NCBI RefSeq assembly: GCF_040939455.1
Contig: NC_134109.1
Coordinates: 75,235,001 to 75,299,000 of the forward strand
Length of the DNA: 64,000 bases
Reading direction: 5' to 3'
Source of the DNA: Microcebus murinus
Taxonomy: Eukaryota > Chordata > Mammalia > Primates > Cheirogaleidae
Of this stretch, positions 48,201 to 58,829 are shown piece after piece. A model generated the notes under the pieces. It saw nothing but the letters and a program-made list of their open reading frames with translations. It was not told the DNA's origin and made no database searches. The number at the start of each line of letters is the position of its first letter. Positions within the stretch are counted from its first letter, which is position 1. A program made the translations under genes and the position numbers.

Positions 48201-49404
48201 TCATCTGCTTGAATGTCACTAAAAATAGTAAGTGAAATAACTTTGAAATTGTCTTTGTTTCCCAACTTAATATTATTTCCCCCAAAGCTACATTGTTTTC
48301 TTTAAGTTTGCTACCTCTTTGTGTTGGTTATTCTTGAATGTTTGGTTCTTGCATTGTTAGCTGGAGTATATTTCAAGTGACCAGACTCTGAGGATGAAGA
48401 TGATTACATGGGTGCTGGGCATATTGACAGGCTGGTTTGTATAGGTTGGATGTCTTTTGAGTGTGCGTATGTACTTCCTTCTCTTTTGAGGCCCATTAAG
48501 TCAGGGAAGACTCTACCCCATCAAAGTCTCTTTTGGGAATGTCTCACATCAGATTTGGATTTCCATATCTGTGGCTTTATCCTGTACATGAGAGTGTCAA
48601 CTGCTTTGGAAGCAAGACAGTGGTGCAATTGTTCTATGTTGTTCTACCACTCTACAATTAATTAACTGGCCAACAAGACAAAGCCTATTCCTCCAAGTTT
48701 CCTGAAGCCTTTAATCTTGGGCTTATTGCCAGGTTTCTTTTGTTTTGGAAGATCTTTTCCATCTCTATGGAGCTGCAGGGTCAACTTTGTTGGGATCTGA
48801 CATCATTTTCTTCCCCATTTCTTTTGCATCTTCCAGAAATTCACACTGCTGATGACACCTTTCCCTGCTTTCTAAAGTTGATATGGATTTATTATTGTTT
48901 TATATCTCTTCTGTCATTTCAATGGAATTTTGGTAAAGAGGAAAGATAAAAGCTATCAAAATGTTCAGTCAGCTCTCTTAAACCAGTATATACATTTCCA
49001 TGTTACTTCACTTGAATTACCTGAGCAATTAAACAAATGAAATCTGATGGCACTTTCTAGTTTAGTGAGATGGGATTCATTTGTCTTAATTTCCAACTCT
49101 CTACTCCATTAAGATTTAAGTAAATTCATCTAGTACTTCCTTTTCCAATATTGTTTTAGCATAAGAAGTATGCCCCCACTGTCTCCACAACTATTCCTTC
49201 CCTTTTACCTATCTTCAATCTTTGTCCTGTGTGCTCTTTCTTTTCTACTATAATAGGTGATAAATCTTCTCTGTGCTAAAGTTATTCCCTCAATTTCTCT
49301 CCTTTTTGTCCTCTTATAAGCCCAAATACCAATAAATATCACCTAATGCTCACTCTTGAAGAGACCTTCCTTAGAGTTTATGGACCTTGTCTACTGTGGT
49401 TTTT
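48201..49404. other. Probably old LINE-derived sequence, unassigned
   Basis: 48740-48970 contains TTTATATCTCTTCTGTCATTTCAATGG, which recalls the antisense of an old L1 5' region. No clear landmark for a confident call. Confidence 0.3.
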
Positions 49405-49545
49405 GTCCTACCTCTTTAACAACTCCTTAGTTTGAAGATAGTGGGATAGTGGGGATTTCCTCAATGTGGAGTGAACAAAGTACTAATGAAAAAGATAGAA
49501 AAGAATTGATCAGAAATGGAAAGAAAAAATGGAAAAAAATGTTGT
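49405..49545 (+). repeat. Diverged local duplication, unit 1
   Basis: TTTAACAACTCCTTAGTTTGAAG, ATAGTGGGGATTTCCTCAATGTGGAG and GATCAGAAATGGAAAGAAAAAATGGAAAA recur in order about 275 bp downstream (49680-49825). Confidence 0.65.
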
Positions 49546-49679
49546 CGCCTTCATAAGTCAAAGCCTATCTTCTTTCCTTAGTCTTTATCTGCAAAAATGA
49601 ACACTCTTGAATCCTGACCCTCTCTCTGAAGGCACCATTCTTAAATTCCATTATCTGACTTGATATTTTTCCTTTTCTT

Positions 49680-49825
49680 ACCACTTTGACAATTCTTTCT
49701 TAGTCCAAAGGGAGTCATATAGTGGGGGAGACTTCTACAATGTGGAAGGTAATCTATAGGAGTATCAAAGATTAAAAAAATTGATATTCATCAGAAATTA
49801 GAAAGAAAAGATGGAAAACAGGAAA
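49680..49825 (+). repeat. Diverged local duplication, unit 2
   Basis: TTTGACAATTCTTTCTTAGTCCAAAG, ATAGTGGGGGAGACTTCTACAATGTGGAAG and CATCAGAAATTAGAAAGAAAAGATGGAAAA match the unit at 49405-49545 in order and orientation, with substitutions and small indels. Confidence 0.65.
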
Positions 49826-50869
49826 AAAATCTAAGAAAACACGATTGGAAGCTATATGAAGTGAAAGGTAGACATCGCCAGTTAGTTGGGGCACAAAACA
49901 AAAATATCTCTTGAGTTTCAGAGACACTGAGACGTGTGTGGGAAATTGCAATCTTAGTGTTTGCCCATAGAGTGGAGTGGCCACTAGATGTCCAGGATGC
50001 TTAGTCTATGGTGTAGAGGGGGTGCCTGCCCATGCTGTATGCTACTGATTATGGTTATCCGGAATAGACCTAAAGCAAAAAGGAGATCCTGGGAAAAGTA
50101 CCAATTTCTTTGGTTAATGCCATAATACACTAATCATTCCTTTACCTCGTGCCTACTAAGCATTAATGTATTCTCTTGCCAGTAAATCATATTTTGTTTA
50201 TTTACTGTGAGGAGCCTTACGTTGTTTTATAGAATTATATTTCTAAGCTCTTCAAGGGAAAAGTCCTTTTGTTTTCTTTCTTTTTAAAAATGTCTCTCTC
50301 TAGTATAGTGTTTTGCTTCAAATTAAATGAGAAATTATTTCTAGAAAGCTTCCTATAAAATGGACTTTTCCATGAAACTACTGGAGTTTTCTTTAATCAA
50401 ACACTTTTTCTTTTCCTCTTTCTTTTTTTAACTTGATTTCTGTTCATAGTCTTGTGTAGGCAAAACAACAAGAAAACATCTAGTGTTCAGTTAGGTGCGT
50501 CTAAACCATTTATTTCAAGAATAAGGAAAATGAGGCCAAATCAGGCCATTTTAAAGTAAGGATAGACTGGAGAGTTGAAGGAGTAAGAGCAAGAGTATAG
50601 CAGTTCCATGAAGATTCCTTCTTCACCTCACTGCCGATTTTACTTTTCTCTAATATTAATGTTCCTATCCTTATGTCCCAGAATCCCTTTACTTCTCAAG
50701 CCTTATCATGAATATGTGTCTCCACATGTGGATTACTAAGAGTGATTGCTAAGAAATAGTAGGAATAGGTAAATAAGAGAGGGAAATAAAAGAAATCTGT
50801 GATAATAAGTCATGTTACGAAACATGAAAACCACACAAGTAGGAAAAAACAACATGGTCGTTCTACCAA
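49826..50869. other. No recognisable gene or repeat
   Basis: Unique sequence; T-rich patch at 50400-50430. Confidence 0.4.
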
Positions 50870-51010
50870 TGGGAGAGAGCATGATACAGAGCAGGTTTCA
50901 GAGTTAGAGACATGAGAGCATGAACCCTGAGTGAGGATTAAAGGAGATACCCAGAAAAGTGCCTGGCCCTGGGCATTCAGGCAACTCTTCCTTCAAATGA
51001 CAGTAATAGA
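50870..51010 (+). repeat. MIR SINE fragment, sense
   Basis: GGTTTCAGAGTTAGAGACATGAG, GTGAGGATTAAAGGAGATACCCAGAAAAGTGCCTGGCCCTGGGC follow MIR 3'-half order, with the middle missing. Confidence 0.6.
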
Positions 51011-51303
51011 TACATACCTTGCAGGCAGGCCAGAAGGCAGAGCTGGAATGTGGTCACATATGCTGAGTTAACAGTTGAGAAATTATTCATGTTTTTTACA
51101 TAGACATGAACCAAAATAATATATTTTAATTTCAATCCCTTACATTCATAGTAGCTGCAGAAGAAAAGATATATTTATAAGTTCAGGAAAATTACAACTC
51201 TGGTAAGAAAATTATCAATAATATATTGAGTAGACTTTATACCAAATATATTCCATCTTGATAATTCACTAGTGTGATGGTAGCATTTGGTGATAGAATG
51301 ATG

Positions 51304-51685
51304 CAGGGATCAGCAAACTCTTTCTGTAAAGAACCAGATAGCAAATATTTTAGGTTTTGCAGGCTGAGAGGCAAAATTGAGGATATTATATAGAACATAA
51401 CAAATTATAGAAAATCTAACAAAATGTAGACAACAAATTGCTTTATTGACAAAATTCAAAATATAATAATAATTGAGTACATTGAAAAATATACTAATGA
51501 GAATGGAAGGTGTTTTTTTTTTTTTCTTTTGGAACATTTTGCTTAATTAGGGTTCAAAGTTAATATTCCCTAATATCAAATTGGTTGCAAATTTTCATTT
51601 GTAAAAATCATTCTTAGCGTATGGGTGTTATCAAAATGATGGCAAGCTGACTTTGGCCTATGGGCCTTGGTTTATTAGACTTAAG
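51304..51685 (+). mobile_element. MER1 hAT-Charlie DNA transposon
   Basis: CAGGGATCAGCAAACTCTTTCTGTAAAGAACCAGATAGCAAATATTTTAGGTTTTGCAGGC is the MER1 left end, and GATGGCAAGCTGACTTTGGCCTATGGGCC matches the right end. The A-rich centre is typical. The 75-codon minus-strand open frame is inside it and is not a gene. Confidence 0.88.
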
Positions 51686-52704
51686 AGTCTAATTGGCCCA
51701 TTATACTCTTGCAGTAGCTTTAAAGCCACAATAGCTTTAAATCTATTGTGATTTTCCATTTTAAAAAAACCAAAATGTAACTTTAAACTGTAGGTTTTAT
51801 GAAATCAATAAACTGACTCACCAAAGTTTTTTCTTTATAAACTTCGTATTAATAACATTAATCAATTAATAAATTTTGAAGTGTTATTTTATGGAAGAAA
51901 CAGTCCAATAATTTTTATTTTAGAAATAATAAGTCCAATGAGAAATCTCAGTGATTTTATATCTTACTCCTTAGCAAACAATAGCCAGAGTAAGGAAAGA
52001 AAACAAAACTCAAATTTCAATTAAAACAAACTGATGTTATTTTTGACTTCTGAAATTGCTGGTAATGTCTTCTCCACTAGGTCTGAGATTTTAATACTTT
52101 CCAGTTAAACCCTCATTAGATGATAGTTTGTAAATACTATAAAGTTAAGATAAATATCATTCTCTTAAAGGTTGCTTGTTGTTTTCATATATTGGTATCT
52201 CTTACTTGTTCTAAAGCACTGGAAAACAAATAAGATAGATCTTCATGGAACCAGGCTATCAAAGGATTTAACATGATCAAGAAGCAAGAAGCCAGAAAAA
52301 CCACATCTGATGAAACTGAGTATCAGTAATATAATAAAAAAGAGTACTAAAATTCCTGAGATAAACTTAATCCTGGGATGATCATTAACTTTATGGGACT
52401 CAACTGTTAAGCAACTTCAGCAAAACTATCTCTCATTAAGGGTGTTCCAGTTAGAACTAAGAATTACATACAAACAATGCTTAGAAGATAACTGAGCAGC
52501 TAACCATCAATAAAGTAGATAAAAGCAACAAGATTTAATATATATTACATATTTGGAATAGAAGAAAATAGAAAAGAAAATAAATTACTAAGAGTTTCAT
52601 TTGAAGATCTTAACCTGCTTTCTACATTAATATTATTTCATTCTTGAACACTATTATCCAAAGCTTCCTAGAGGTTGAAGATTATTTTTTACCGTGGCCA
52701 ATTT
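51686..52704. other. No recognisable gene or repeat
   Basis: AT-rich unique sequence. Confidence 0.4.
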
Positions 52705-53200
52705 CCTTTAGTTGCATTATTTGTAATAGCCACAAAACACCCAAATGTCCATCATAGAAAGGATAAATAAATTGTAGTATATCCACACAATAGAATAATC
52801 TTCAGAAAAAAAAGAAAAGGAAAAAAATAAAGTATTCATATAACATGGATAAATTCATAACCATAACATTGAATGCAGAAAGTGAAAGAAACCAGGGACA
52901 AAAGAATACATAGGAATAAATAAATATTTTCAGCTATATGGAATGCAAAAACAAGCAAAACTAACCATCTATGACACTAAGTGTGAGAAATGTGGTTACT
53001 CTCAGGAAAGGGGGAAGGAATAGTGACTGGGAAGGGCATGAAGCAGAAGAAAAGGACTTCCACAGTCTTGATGTTTCCTTTCTTGACCTCGGTAATAGTT
53101 ACACAGGTGTGATCACTTTGTGAAAATCCAGCAAGCTGTATTTTTGATTTGTGCTCTTTTTTGTGTGTGTACCTTCAATAAGAAGGTAAGAAAAAAGGCA
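52705..53200 (+). repeat. L1M LINE 3' end, sense
   Basis: GTAATAGCCACAAAACACCCAAATGTCCATCATAG, TATCCACACAATAGAATAATCTTC, CATAACATTGAATGCAGAAAGTGAAAGAAACCAG and the terminal GGTAATAGTTACACAGGTGTGATCACTTTGTGAAAATCCAGC...TTTGATTTGTGCTCTTTTTTGTGTGTG are characteristic L1M 3' end phrases. Confidence 0.88.
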
Positions 53201-54794
53201 GGTATATGGATTTCCTAAAAGAGATTATCCCTATAGTATTTCATTCATCTAGAGGTGATTCTAACTAGACACATTTTTTCCTGCTTCTCAATTTGTACTA
53301 TCACCATCTTCTAATAATTTTTGTTCATGTCATACCTATATTATTTAAAATTTCCTCTCATTGTTCTTTCTGTATCACTGCATTTCTCTTTTTCTTTGGA
53401 ATTGTAGACTATCACCCTGATAGCATCCAGCAATCGTTTTGGGTGGGAGTTTGAATAATCAAGTCTTTTTAAAACTAAGGACAAATTTCTTCTATTTTCA
53501 AAAATTATCATTCTGCCACCATCTATTTATGTCCTGTTGATTTGGAAGTGGGACATCCTTGAATTTTCTTCCGTATCTCTCAAATTTTCCCCATATTTTG
53601 CAAATTATTGCTCTATATTCTGGTACATATCCTTGATTGGCAGGAAGCTACCAAACTATCAAATTGTTCTCGTATTTTCAACTATATTATATGCCTCTGA
53701 ATATCAGGTTAATCTTAGGTTATATTTACCTGATTGCAGGAATCCCAACAAAATATTAAAACTCTCTTCAGTTTTCAAAATGAATTTATGAATGTCTTTG
53801 AAACTGAATTTTTTAACATTTTAATACAAACATTATGTTATTTAAACAGCAAGTGAAAGAAAGAACAAAAGACAAATAATGAAGACAGTGCTTATGAATG
53901 AATTTGAGAAAGATTTTAAACTTTCTCTTCTCAGATCTTAATGTAGCGGAAACATAAAGTAATTAAATTGGATGTTTTAAAAGTTAAGGTCAAATTCTGA
54001 ATATAACATTTAAAATGTCTATTTAAAGATGATGTTATTAAGCTATGAGAAGCTTTAGGCATGTCATTTTCCTACGAATGTTTTTGAATCAGCTTTCTTA
54101 TAGAGAATTTTGGTTTTATATCTGGCTCTAAACACTTTTTTGGTTTTGTTTCAATGAACATATTTGTGGGACTGCAGCCAAGAGAGTGTGCCACTTGGGG
54201 AAGGAGGGGAAAACATTTTGTTTCCTTTTTTTTCCTCGAGATATTTTTGTTTACAGAGTGAACGCAGGATGCCATCAAACTTCCAAATCTGAACAGTAGA
54301 GGTGATTTTGTCAACATCACTTCACTCCCAAAGTCAGTAGCTTTCCAAAACAGTATAGTTGCCAGCTGACCTCTTTAGTTACTGCCACATTTAGACACTT
54401 TAATAAAAGCCTATTGTTCATTTTAAGCTGTATCATTTTATCTTCATGTATTGTTTACCCAAGGTGAATTTATTTATAAGTAAAGATTAATGTTCTAAAG
54501 TTATTTCACCATTTAATTGCTTTAACAATACTGGGGAATTATTTTCACAGTTTTTTTATTTACTAATAAAAAACTACATGCAGTACCAGAATCCATCCAG
54601 TAAGTATTTCCAACGCATTAGTACTGAGAAACCATTGCTATCAGAATTCCATTATAAATAATTTTATAACATACGGCAAATTACTACACTGAAAATTTCA
54701 TAGCTAAGATTGAGAGAAGTACCTATATTCTTACATAATCCTTCAATAACAGATTTATAATAGAGGTATAGCCCTGACCTATGGAGAAGCCATA
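53201..54794. other. No recognisable gene or repeat
   Basis: AT-rich unique sequence. Open frames at 53537-53791 (plus) and 54072-54320 (minus) carry no motif. Confidence 0.4.
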
Positions 54795-55018
54795 TGGTAT
54801 AAAGACGTTAAAGTAGAGGCATCAAAGCCAGTGTGTCTGAGTGTATGTAGTCCACCACTGACCAGTTATATAAACTTGATCTAGTTAAGTTCTAGATGTC
54901 TTAGCTTCATTATCTGTAAAATGGGGGTGATAATAGTATATAATTCATAGGATTGCTGTGAGTATAAATGGGTTAATACAGTGCCTGGCACATAGTAAAT
55001 ATTAAATAAAATTTAGCT
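54795..55018 (+). repeat. MIR SINE, sense
   Basis: TTCATTATCTGTAAAATGGGGGTGATAATAGTATATAATTCATAGGATTGCTGTGAGTATAAATGGGTTAATACAGTGCCTGGCACATAGTAAATATT is a well preserved MIR 3' two-thirds. Confidence 0.95.
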
Positions 55019-55419
55019 AGTTCCTCACGTTTTATAGAGGGAGATAATAGAGAATGTCTGAAGATGCTATATCAGGGGAGATATAAATGTATTGCATAAA
55101 GTTACTGGGCATCTTTCAAAATAACTACAAACAAATTGTTAACTGCAGGAGTCAGAGGATGGAGGGAAAAGATAGACCCTATTTTTTTATACTTCACAAA
55201 AATAAGATGAAGAATATAATAAAGATAAGTATATCAGTTACTTAAATACAAAACTGCTCCTTCCTTCCACTATGTCTTCCTACTTTGTTACTTCTGTTAT
55301 GCTCAATCCTTTCTAGTAGTTTCCTTTATGACTTCAAACATTTCCTCTCTCCTGTCTCCCAAAGGCTGAACATAAATGCGTATCATATGTGAAGCTGAGG
55401 AATCTTCAAAGCCCAAAAA
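55019..55419. other. No recognisable gene or repeat
   Basis: Unique AT-rich sequence. Confidence 0.4.
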
Positions 55420-55650
55420 GAGAAATAAAAGGCACCAAATGCAGCAAACTCCTGTACTTTACTCATATCTTTATGATTTTTGTATGGGTTATGTAAAAAT
55501 TCCACAGCTTAACCTTCCAGCTCAGTAAACTGATGTTTAAACCTGTTATTTCTACTATTCCTCCCCAATACTAAGATTTTGTTTTATTTAAACTTATAAT
55601 GATTAGTTTCATTTTCATAGAAGCTAGTTGTATTAAGAAAGATACATCTT
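55420..55650 (+). repeat. Unclassified dispersed repeat, copy B
   Basis: Partner of 47986-48200; see that entry for the shared phrases. It lies directly before an antisense L1 3' end. Family unknown. Confidence 0.6.
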
Positions 55651-55844
55651 ACCTATATATCTGATACTAATTATAATAATTAGTGTTCTTTTGTTCCTAT
55701 ATTTTGTTTTCCCATTCCCAAAAGGTAAAATTCTTTTTGTTTGTTGAGTTTGACGTTCCTTTTTTTTTTAACTCTTAAAAAAGGCACTTTTATTTCATCT
55801 TATAAAAAAGCCTTAATTGATTTCAAATATATTTTATATTCAGT

Positions 55845-56130
55845 ATTTTTTTTCTGTTTTTAAAATTTTGGAAATTATGGGGGTACGAACATTTTGGTTA
55901 CATGTTATGACTTTGTCACATCTCAACCATGGTTTGAGATGTGCCCTTTCCCCACAACAACACTTACCACGTTTGTTAGTTATGAGTCTACCCACCTGCG
56001 ATCCCTTTGTCCCCAAAGAATATTACTACTGTGTGAGCACCTTAGTGTTAATCAGTCAGTGCCAGTTTGATGGTGAGTACATGTGGTGCCTATTCTTCCA
56101 TTTTTGTGATACCTCACTTGGGAAGATTCC
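55845..56130 (-). mobile_element. Strepsirrhine L1 LINE 3' end, antisense, severely truncated
   Basis: GGGGGTACGAACATTTTGGTTACATG, GAGATGTGCCCTTTCCCC and GATGGTGAGTACATGTGGTGCC...CCATTTTTGTGATACCTCACTTGGGAAGAT are the reverse complement of the 3' UTR seen at 41970-42262. The ORF at 55817-56191 is its antisense shadow. Confidence 0.9.
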
Positions 56131-56588
56131 TGATGGTCCTTTTTTTATGCCTGTGTTAGCTTTTCTCAAATTATTGGTGATTCTTGATTAACAGTTTATA
56201 TTTATGGATAAGTATTTAGATTCCTGATTATTACTATCTGCAACATATGTTCTCAGTTCCAGTGACAATCTTTTCTCTCTTGGTTCTGAGTACAGGCTCT
56301 GAATATATGAGCTCTGGCCATGCTGGCTTATCTTTTGAATATAAGCAAATCTTCTCTTGTGAGGTGACCTCCAGCCCAAGTTTCTGTTACTAAATCTCTG
56401 TCTTGGAATGTGTCTACCACAGTTAGAGTCACAGTGTTTTGGAAAATGATCCAATAAAAATTATTCCTATTTGTTAAATACAAAACATAAGTACTTATTA
56501 AAGCTAACTGGTCTTTGCAAATTATGTATAAGGAAATACTAAGTTGCATACGTAATTTCTAAATCAGTTTTTACTTTTAATTTCTTTT
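56131..56588. other. No recognisable gene or repeat
   Basis: Unique sequence between the antisense L1 end and the CIBAR1 retrocopy. Confidence 0.4.
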
Positions 56589-56604
56589 AAAATTAGCAAA
56601 GTGA
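56589..56604 (+). repeat. Target-site duplication, left copy
   Basis: AAAATTAGCAAAGTGA, identical to 57611-57626, preceded by TTTT, so the nick site is TTTT/AAAA as preferred by L1 endonuclease. Confidence 0.95.
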
Positions 56605-57610
56605 GAGTTGCCTAGGAGCACTGGAGACTGGGTGTCTGGGATGCTCAAACCAGACAACTGCAAGATGCTGTCACAAATGTGGAGAAGCATTTTGGAAAGC
56701 TGTGCCAAATCTTTGCTGCCTACGTACTGAAAACTGCCAGGCTGCGAGACAAAGCAGATCTCCTGGTGAATGAAATCAACGTATATGCCTCTACAGAGAC
56801 TCCAAATTTAAAGCCAGGGCCTGAAAAACTTTGCTGATAAGTTTGCCATATCTCATGATTATTGACAAGCAGAGTGTTGAAAGACTTGAAGCCAAAGTAG
56901 TTGAACCTTTGAAAGCTTATGGAACCATTGTAAAAATCAAATGAGACAACCTCAAAGCAACATTAACAGCAAGGAATCAAGAAGCTAAGCAGTTAACTCA
57001 GAAAGAACTCATCAGTGAAACCCATCTGATGGACATGTTATTGTATCCTTTGAATTTCAGTCTTTAAAAAAATGCAAGGCAGAAACCAAATTACAGAGAG
57101 CTATAATGGATGCTACCCAAACAACTCATCATATGGGGAAAACAATTTACAATTTGAAAAGCAGAAAATGAAAAATATAAAGACTATATTTTTAGAATTT
57201 ATCACAGTTGAAATGTTATTTCAGGGAAAAGCATTAGAGGTCTACCCTGCTGCCTACCAAAACATACAAAAGATTGATGAGGATGAAGATTTAGAGATAT
57301 TGTGAGAATAAATTCAAATTCATTTTTTCAGAGATCACTGTCAACTAAGTGTGTATCTGGAACAGGACAGGTATCTACATGTTGGCTAAGAAAAGATCAA
57401 CAAGCAGAAGATGATGAAGATGAAGAGTTAGACGCTACGGAAAAAGAAATTTAATTTTCTTACATAAACTTCACATTTCCACTTTCATCTTAAATAACTT
57501 GAAATCTAGAATTACTAAATTGTAAAACTTTATAGTCACTTTATACATTAAAACCTTAAACTGAAATCCTACTAGAAATGGAAAAATAATTAAAGGCAAT
57601 TTATGCTAAT
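56605..57610 (+). pseudogene. CIBAR1: Processed pseudogene of CIBAR1 (FAM92A)
   Basis: The parent protein, CIBAR1, is a BAR-domain protein that binds membranes at the base of cilia with CBY1; this copy is not expected to make it. Readable peptides in order are QLQDAVTNVEKHFGKLC, RLRDKADLLVNEIN, VERLEAKVVEPLKAYGTIV, IKTIFLEFITVEMLFQGKAL, AYQNIQKIDEDEDLE and CVSGTGQVST/RKDQQAEDDEDEELD, colinear with the parent and without introns. Disabling changes: a frameshift near 56817-56830, TGA at the CGA of the 'DYRQAE' position (about 56862-56864), a one-base gain just after it, TGA in the 'KRDDLK' position (about 56941-56943), a one-base loss near 57154, and an internal loss of about 15 codons near 57294 that shifts frame. 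A 30-nt extra segment (57043-57072) lies in frame. A perfect 16-bp target-site duplication flanks it (56589-56604, 57611-57626). No long poly(A) remains. The 5' end is close to the start-codon region. Identification rests on memory of the CIBAR1 sequence. Confidence 0.93.
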
Positions 57611-57626
57611 AAAATTAGCAAAGTGA
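57611..57626 (+). repeat. Target-site duplication, right copy
   Basis: AAAATTAGCAAAGTGA, identical to the left copy; any original A-tail has collapsed into its first four A residues. Confidence 0.95.
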
Positions 57627-57654
57627 TCTTGTAAGTGACAAAATACTTGTGTTT

Positions 57655-58000
57655 TATGTAGTAGTCAATAAATATTTATTAAGTTCCTTCAACATGTCAG
57701 AGTCTTTTCTACTCCCTCCCCACCCCACCAAGGACCTACATTCTAGCTGAGGATCACAGAGAATAAGAAAAGCTAAAAAAGTAAAATATATATCCCATGT
57801 TACATAGGGATGAGTATTAAAGAGACATGTAAGACAAGGAAGCAGTACGGAAGTATGAGAGTGGATGTATGGCATTCATAGGTAGGGTAGCCAGGAAAGA
57901 CCTTGCTGAGAAAGTGACATGTCCCTAAGGGGCATGAAAAAGTGAGCCATACCAATACTGGGGAGCAGAACTGAAAATGCAAAGGGCCTTTAAAATGTCC
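57655..58000 (-). repeat. L2 LINE 3' end, antisense
   Basis: GTCAATAAATATTTATTAAGTTCC, GGACCTACATTCTAGCTGAGG (L2 'gagcttacattctag'), GGGTAGCCAGGAAAGACCTTGCTGAGAAAGTGACATG (L2 'ggtggtcagggaaggcctcactgagaaggtgacat') and GAAAATGCAAAGGGCC are in antisense L2 order. Confidence 0.88.
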
Positions 58001-58274
58001 TAAATTTCCATAGAAGGAGGCTGCCTTAATCATTCAAATCTCATATTCTGGAAACTATACTGGTTGCACATTTGTTGTGTACTATAATTGAAGATGTTGC
58101 AAGTTTTGGCAACATATTTTTCATTTTAGTTCTTGCTTAGCAGTTCTAATCTAGTTTGCAAAAACTTCCCAAAACTGACTTTCTGAAATCAAATATAATC
58201 TTACTACTCCAAAAGTACTGACTAATATCTCTAGAGAAGGTTCTTTAAACAAGGTTGAGAGTCAGTAAAGGGAA

Positions 58275-58390
58275 AGGCGACATCTCAGCTGCTCACCTGC
58301 TGTGAGACTTTGGTCTGTGACTTCTTCAGGCCTCTGTTTCTTCATCTAGGAAACAAGACAGGTGGGTTGATTCGGGGGTTCTAAGTCCAT
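58275..58390 (+). repeat. MIR SINE fragment, sense
   Basis: CTGCTGTGAGACTTTGGTCTGTGACTTCTTCAGGCCTCTGTTTCTTCATCTAGGAAAC aligns with the MIR centre. Confidence 0.75.
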
Positions 58391-58475
58391 GAATAGAGAA
58401 TTTTGAGTAACTTTAGAGCAAGCATGTAGTCTCTAGCTTGACTCTACCTTGCCACAGCATAATGTACCAATTTAT

Positions 58476-58732
58476 GGCTGGGCGCGGTGGCTCACACCTG
58501 TAATCCTAGCATCTGGGAGGTTGAGGCGGAAGGATGGCTTGAGGTCAGGAGTTCAAGACCACCCTGAGCAAGAGTGAAACCCTGTCTCTACTAAAATAGA
58601 AAAAATTAGACGGGCGTGGTGGTGTGAGGCTATAGTACCAGCTACTCGGAAGTCTCAGGCAAGATTGCCTGAGACCAAGTTTGAGGTGACTGTGAGCTAG
58701 GCTGTCTCCAAAAAAAAAAAAAAGAAAGAAAG
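58476..58732 (+). mobile_element. Alu, sense, with right-arm deletion
   Basis: GGCTGGGCGCGGTGGCTCACACCTGTAATCC starts the element; CTGAGCAAGAGTGAAACCCTGTCTC is of the strepsirrhine type. After TGTGAGCTAGGCTGTCTCC the usual 'gccacggcactctagcctgggcaacaaagcgag' is missing, and an A-run and GAAA units follow. Target-site duplication not resolved. Confidence 0.93.
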
Positions 58733-58788
58733 AACTTACTGACTCTTTAGTTATCTGACTAACCCCGGACCAAATAAGCTTGCAGACA

Positions 58789-58827
58789 GTCCCACCCTAT
58801 GGGTGGGACATGAACCCATAGGGTGGG
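58789..58827. repeat. Overlapping palindromes (double inverted repeat)
   Basis: GTCCCACCC and GGGTGGGAC (58789-58797 / 58801-58809) form a 9-bp stem with a TAT loop. Overlapping it, CCCACCCTATGGG (58791-58803) and CCCATAGGGTGGG (58815-58827) form a 13-bp inverted repeat with an 11-nt spacer. A TAACATA-type tandem follows. Confidence 0.9.
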
Positions 58828-58829
58828 TT

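Noticed and set aside
55817..56191. 124-codon plus-strand frame
   Set aside because: It lies across the antisense 3' UTR of a truncated L1.
57072..57305. 77-codon frame with CIBAR1-like residues taken as a short gene
   Set aside because: It is one frame of a retrocopy with upstream stops and a downstream frameshift; annotated as part of the pseudogene.
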